Part shown: positions 59,149 to 64,000 of the stretch, in pieces
How the letters are laid out: every line of letters starts with the position of its first letter
How positions within the stretch are numbered: the stretch's first letter is position 1
NCBI GenBank assembly: GCA_022749755.1
Contig: CM040450.1
Coordinates: forward strand, 11,926,913-11,990,912
From: Azadirachta indica
Taxonomy: Eukaryota; Streptophyta; Magnoliopsida; Sapindales; Meliaceae
Direction of reading: 5' to 3'
DNA length: 64,000 bases
Made by a program: the position numbers and the translations under genes
The notes under the pieces: model-generated
Seen by the model: only the letters and a program-made list of their open reading frames with translations
Database searches by the model: none
What the model was told of the DNA's origin: nothing

Positions 59149-60106
59149 TTACGTGGTATAATTAAAAGCCCCGATCATGGAAGGATTCACAACGCTGAAT
59201 CCACCATCCACCACAAGGTTTAGACCGCTGACATAATTTGATTCATCACTAGCGAGGTAGAGAGCAGCATTCGCGACACTATCAGCTCTCAGAACCTGCC
59301 CTTTTAGATTACCTATCTCGCTCAATCTTGCTTCAACTATCGATTTATCTCCTACATCAGTATTTGAGATTCCAGTCACCAAGCCATAAGGTGATATGCA
59401 ATTTACTCTTATACCATGCTGTCCGAGCTCGGCTGCCAAGTGTTTCACTAGCGCAAGGATCCCATATTTTGACACTGCATAAGCAGGGGAGCCAAGTCCT
59501 GCAATCGCTGTACAAGCACTGGCTGTAAACAATATACAACCTTTGCGCTGTGGTACCATAACTCTTGCAGCATGTTTGGCTCCTAAGAAACCACCAACGG
59601 TGTTAACAGCCAGTACGCGTTCTAGCTCAGACTTTTGAGTGTCCAGAATGCTCCCATAGACTCGGTCAATGATTCCTGCGTTGTTATACATTATATCTAG
59701 CTTTCCGTATTTGGAAACGGTAGTATCAACAAGATTGCTGACATCTTCGTCTTTTGAAACATCACAACGGACGTAGCAAGCATCTTCTCCTAGCTTATCA
59801 GCGAGGGCTTGCCCGAGGTTATCTTGGATATCGGCTATAACAACCTTGGCACCATTTTCATGGAAAAGTTGTGCCGCCGCTGCTCCAATTCCACTTGCTC
59901 CACCCGTAACGATTGCCACTTTTCCCTCCAACCTGGAAAAAATAAATAATCGCAGATTATTATCAACGTTAAGGGAAAAAACATTTGAAATTGAGGATCA
60001 GGATTCTCTTCTCATATAAGCTTTTACTTTAGAATTACTGGGATTTGCTATTGATTACTGTAGTACTTTATTACCTTTTGCAGGGTGCCGTGGCGCCGCC
60101 GTCCAT
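59149..60106 (-). CDS. SDR12: NAD-dependent short-chain dehydrogenase/reductase
   Basis: Exon 1 is 60075-60106 (M-D-G-G-A start) and exon 2 is 59149-59932, with a GT-AG intron of 142 bp; 271 aa. Visible: TGGASGIG 20-27, Asp45, CDV 67-69, YNNAG 93-97, Asn121, Ser149, Tyr162 and Lys166. The start was chosen because it matches the first exons of SDR10 and SDR11 and has a good donor. TATAAAT lies at about 60,203-60,209 on this strand. It forms a duplicated pair with broken SDR10; each is followed by a DUF247 gene upstream on the same strand. Substrate unknown. Confidence 0.93.
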
Positions 60107-61376
60107 CTTTTCCTCAAGAATCTGAAACTCGACAGGAAAGAAATAGAGATAGAAAAGTAAAAGCTTGGGTTGTGGCTTCGGTGCTCCCTTGATTCCAGTA
60201 TGAATTTATAACGCCATAGATCAATGAAAAAGACAACTAATAAAAGAAAATTTGTTAAATGTCTCTTTCAAGGAAAATTTGTTAAATGTCTTTTTCGTAG
60301 TTGTTGCTAGATATGGATTCATGGCCCAATTCAGCATGCGCATTTTTTTCTTCATCTAAAAATTTATTTAATCACCAGAGTTTGACGCATTAATAAAAGT
60401 ATGAGCAGTTGTAGAGTAATGCCATCTAATAATTAAGTAGCCAAGGGTGGTCTCAAAGTTAGGCGCTGGCCGAACCAGCACTTAATAACCAGGGCAAACC
60501 ACAAATTTGGCCTTCATAATTGAAGTCTTTTATTTTGTCAATTTAATATGTTATTTAACTTTTAATTTTTTTTATTTTGATAAAAAAATTTAGTTGAATT
60601 AACTTAAATTTTCTAAGTTACGAGTCCTTTTGGGATTGATATAAGAAGAAGTAAATTTGATTTTGATCTGTCAAAAATTATTTTAAATATTTTGATATAA
60701 ATTTTTTAAAATCACTTTTAATAAAATTGTATCATCCTATTATTGTACAACAGATTTTTAAAAATAACTTTTCAAAATCTAATTTCAAAAAAATATATTC
60801 ATAAGTATAATAATAAAAATATCTATTTAAAATTACAAAAACTTAAAATTAATCTTATAAATAACTTTTAAATTTCAAATTTAATTAAAAAATAAAATTG
60901 TTGAAACTAAATTTTTTTTTATTATTTTTTACTTTTATTTTACATTTAATTTATTTTTTCATAAATTATTTTAAGTAAACATATATTATATTATTTTTTA
61001 ATTATATAATTCACCTACCATTACATCATCAAGATAATAAATGAGAGCAATGAGAGCAACACCGTTGCCTAATTGAAATATGGTACGTAGATAAAAATTA
61101 AACACTTACAAATAATTTTTATTTATCACTATTTACTATATATATTTTAATTATTTCCGTTACTACAATATTTTTGACAATAAATTTATCAAATATATAA
61201 AATTATTTTTAAAATTTAGATCATTTTAATAAATAAAATTTATCAAGAGCTAAATTATTTTAATATCTATAGCAATCCCAAATTAGTCTTATATTTAAGG
61301 AGTTTATATTATTGTTTAATCATCTTTTATTTAATACAAACTTTGTTACTCCTTATAAACCTTTGAAACTTTGGTT
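60107..61376. other. Spacer between SDR12 and DUF247-2
   Basis: The first 300 bp hold the SDR12 promoter (TATAAAT near 60,203; AACCCAAGCTTTTACT in the leader) and match the SDR10 upstream region. The rest is AT-rich. No gene seen. Confidence 0.6.
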
Positions 61377-62690
61377 TCAATTTATCTTTCCGTATTCCCC
61401 TTCATCGGATCTAATTACAGCAAGAACCGAAAACACAGTTTGTACAAAGGTAAGAAGCAGCAACAAAAAAGCTGCAAGCAATGAAATAAATGCCCATGGA
61501 GAGGTAAAGTACTTGTGCCTTAAGTTGGCAATCCATCTGTTCCAACTCCTGCTACAATGTATGTTCACACGGTGGAATGTTTCGGAGTAATAGTTATCAC
61601 GGCACACTCCCACAGAGTCACCAAGCCTATTGAATATGCGTGCTACGGCTTCGTCGTCACCCAACCAATTGTGAATAACGCCTTCCTGACAAAGTATTTT
61701 GACATCCTTGGGTGAGTTAATGAGACAATCCATGAATTTTACATAATCGCTCACATAATTTGACTTTTTGTGGGCGGTTTGCTCATAAGCAATGACATTC
61801 CTGAAGAAACATTCAGTGTCAACTTCCATATCCAATCTTGGGATTTTCAGTACTCCACGTTCAAACTTTATATCAAATAAGCTGTTGGTCTCAACTTTAT
61901 TACTGAATTTAATTCCAGCTTCTTGAAGCTCTGTAGCACAACGTGTCAACTCCCAATTTCCCTTTTTGACTTTCCTCACATTCCTGTTATTATTCCAAGT
62001 CTCTGGACACGAAGGATGCAAGCCGTCGTGTAATAAGTCGAGAAGATGCTTGGGTTCTTGGACGGAGTAGTCATATGGTGGACGCCAAGTTTGTAGAAAG
62101 GAACTGATGTAACCGATGAAGGAAGAAAACATGGTACTGAAATCGTGTTGGTTGTTTGGCATCAGAGTCATTTCAAAAAATTCCTGCACAACAAAAAAAG
62201 GAAGTTGATTTTCAGCTAATAACAAATCTCGGCCAATCGCATAGATGATCCAACCCTCTTTAAAAATTGGGTCATTGTTGTCTCTCAATTCTGCCATTGT
62301 ATACATGCGAAGTAGCTCAACGATGAAGCAGCTATCAACGAGCATCATTCGCACGAACTCGTTTGATTCTAGGTTTATATCCTCGGCGTAATAAGTTCGA
62401 GCTTTTGTTTCCAATGCCCTCATGGCTTCCACGTATCTTGTAACCTTAGCTTCTCTTCTTCGTTGAAGGAGCATTCTAAGATAGAGCTTTTTTTGCTCTT
62501 CCATCCTCTTCAAAGTTTTACCTCGGTGATAAGGACCGATTGAAAGTACCAGTGGATCATAGGCTTTGTCATTGACATTACGCAAGTGCCAAGGCACTAT
62601 TGCAATACTACAAAGAGAGCATAGTGGAGATATTTCGCGAAGCTCTTCATCAATAGAAATAGATACGTAATCAGTTGTTTCATTTGCCAT
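61377..62690 (-). CDS. DUF247-2: plant DUF247 (UPF0481) membrane protein
   Basis: One exon, 437 aa, the same layout as DUF247-1: S-I-G-P-Y-H at 50-55, MLVDSCFIVELL in the 116-127 region, LLAENQLPFFVV at about 157-168, and a membrane segment at about 399-424. It continues beyond that with a short hydrophilic tail ending E-G-E-Y-G-K-I-N, absent from DUF247-1. Small differences (a lost Asp in the S-S-D-F stretch, an extra residue near S-N-K-V-E-T) show independent change. No function can be assigned. The gene sits upstream of intact SDR12, as DUF247-1 sits upstream of broken SDR10. Confidence 0.93.
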   Translation of the reverse strand: MANETTDYVSISIDEELREISPLCSLCSIAIVPWHLRNVNDKAYDPLVLSIGPYHRGKTLKRMEEQKKLYLRMLLQRRREAKVTRYVEAMRALETKARTYYAEDINLESNEFVRMMLVDSCFIVELLRMYTMAELRDNNDPIFKEGWIIYAIGRDLLLAENQLPFFVVQEFFEMTLMPNNQHDFSTMFSSFIGYISSFLQTWRPPYDYSVQEPKHLLDLLHDGLHPSCPETWNNNRNVRKVKKGNWELTRCATELQEAGIKFSNKVETNSLFDIKFERGVLKIPRLDMEVDTECFFRNVIAYEQTAHKKSNYVSDYVKFMDCLINSPKDVKILCQEGVIHNWLGDDEAVARIFNRLGDSVGVCRDNYYSETFHRVNIHCSRSWNRWIANLRHKYFTSPWAFISLLAAFLLLLLTFVQTVFSVLAVIRSDEGEYGKIN

Positions 62691-64000
62691 TGCCCGCTGC
62701 TACGTGCTAGTCTGTTACATGTGGGAGTTAGCCACTAAATCAGTACTATAATATTGGAATTGTAACACCTGCAAATTAACAAGTGATGTTTCCTTAGCCT
62801 TTCTCATGATAGCCCATGTTTGAGCAGAGTACAAAAAAAAGGGACTTCTCATATATTTTTTTAATTATTATATGTTAAATTATTTAGATTGCTTTCCATT
62901 TTAATGAATTCATTTTATGGAACTAGCTAAAACATAAAATAGACTATATCTTGTTTAGAAGATGAACTCTGTCGGAACTTTAATTGAGCAAAAATTATGA
63001 AAAGTAGTCAAAATAGCATAGATGAATGTTCATTCTTGTAAAACAAGTTTTCACATCCAATTGAAAATAATTTTTATTGTTAAAAAAATTTTTTTGGCTA
63101 GTAAAAAATAAAAAACCAAACGAACACTTAGCGTTGATTTTTGGTTTGTTAAGGCTCAGCTTTTAGTTTTTACAATATAATATATCTGGTTTTATTCCCA
63201 AACAACAGTCCAAGTTAAACGTGTGAATCGCTTAAGAGTTACTTGGACTTAATGAAATCATCAAGATTTCTAACGTCAATCCAATCTCTTTCCCTCTAAT
63301 ACGCGAGAGACGTTCAATTTCTTTACTCTCTTTATCTAAATCTAATAAAACAATTGGAAGTATAACTGAAATCTATTTCTATGTGGGTTGATGAAGAATT
63401 TGTGGGTACTTTCGCTCTATTGCAACAATTAAATAAATAAATATGATATCTGAAGTAAGCTTCAAATTAAATATGATATGAAACTTGTGGAAGTATTTGT
63501 GAGCTTACTTGTTTGCAGCTGGCCAATTAGAACTCTTCCCTCTTCGATATTTTCCAATAAACAAATGTTTTGGTTTTGAAAGTTAGCCAATTGCCATCCG
63601 AATAGACGAATGCTCTCGTTTTAAAAGTAGCCACTTGCGATTGCAGAAAAAAAAAAGAATAAAAAAAGTAGTCCCCTGCGATTTCAAAAGACAAAGAATA
63701 AAAGCATAAAAAGGAAAATAGAGAAGTAGCCACTTGCCATACGAATAAATAGATGTAGTAAGTTTTACGTGTGTGTATCGCGCATTATCCTATACTACAC
63801 AACTCATACTTTTTTTAAATTTTTTTGACAATATTGAACTCTTTTATTGGTTTATTATAATTTTTAATTTCTAAAAAAAAAATTGTAATAAAAAATGTTC
63901 AAAATTATAATAAAAAATTCTTTAAAAAATCATGATTACAATATAATTCTACTTAATATAAAGTTTCATTACTTTATTGGATGAAAATGACTAAAATATT
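62691..64000. promoter_or_regulatory. DUF247-2 upstream region to window end
   Basis: Matches the DUF247-1 upstream region up to about 63,560. At 63,580-63,740 a short AGTAGCCACTTGC-like unit recurs three times in degenerate form. No TATA box fixed; no further gene seen before the window ends. Confidence 0.5.

Noticed and set aside
41616..62690. DUF247 pair as a self-incompatibility locus
   Set aside because: That role is known from grasses with partner genes; the rest of the window is SDR genes and repeats, and the family is large in all plants.
1..64000. A mixed specialised-metabolite gene cluster
   Set aside because: Only one enzyme family is present. No terpene synthase, P450, methyl-, acyl- or glycosyltransferase gene was seen on either strand.

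Overview
This is a window of eukaryotic plant DNA, very probably from a eudicot. It is AT-rich, with spliced genes (GT-AG introns), plant-type TATA boxes, many microsatellites, LTR-retrotransposon relics and short inverted-repeat elements. Protein style suggests a woody eudicot such as Citrus or another Sapindales member; that placement is recall-based and weak. There are no operons, CRISPR arrays or bacterial signals.

The window is dominated by a tandem family of short-chain dehydrogenase/reductases (SDR110C-type, like secoisolariciresinol, xanthoxin or momilactone-A dehydrogenases). I count 12 copies plus one orphan first exon. Seven look intact (SDR2, 3, 7, 8, 9, 11, 12) and five are broken (SDR1, 4, 5, 6, 10). 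All that keep both ends share one gene plan: a 32-38 nt first exon encoding a variable N-terminus, one phase-2 intron splitting the Arg codon of the R-L-E-G-K start of the fold, and a second exon with the whole Rossmann domain. Two subfamilies are visible: SDR1-6 (N-terminus MAxSS, FNNAG motif) in the first 24 kb, and SDR7-12 (often MNGG-like, YNNAG motif) from 26 kb on.

Layout. 0-10 kb: SDR1 (pseudogene) and SDR2 (intact) on +, a direct tandem duplication. 10-13.4 kb: inverted-repeat element and AT-rich DNA. 13.4-24.2 kb: SDR3 (intact) and SDR4, 5, 6 (broken) on -, with a tRNA-Asn gene near SDR4 and its decayed copy inside the SDR3 intron; the 20-24 kb flank is an inverted copy of the flank of SDR2. 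24-36 kb: SDR7, 8, 9 on +, all intact; SDR8 and SDR9 share a hydrophobic, basic-ended C-terminal tail. 38.9-43 kb: SDR10 (pseudogene) plus a DUF247 gene on -. 45-55 kb: mostly AT-rich repeats, with a broken DIR1-like lipid-transfer-protein fragment lying next to an SDR-type promoter. 55-63 kb: SDR11, an orphan SDR first exon, SDR12 and a second DUF247 gene on -; the SDR12-DUF247 block is a duplicate of the SDR10-DUF247 block.

The intact SDRs all keep the NAD-binding glycine motif, the Asp predicting NAD(H) preference, and the Asn-Ser-Tyr-Lys catalytic residues. They should be soluble NAD-dependent oxidoreductases of specialised or hormone metabolism, but substrates cannot be read from sequence. 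DUF247 proteins are plant-specific membrane-anchored proteins of mostly unknown role; nothing here shows that they work with the SDRs beyond co-duplication.
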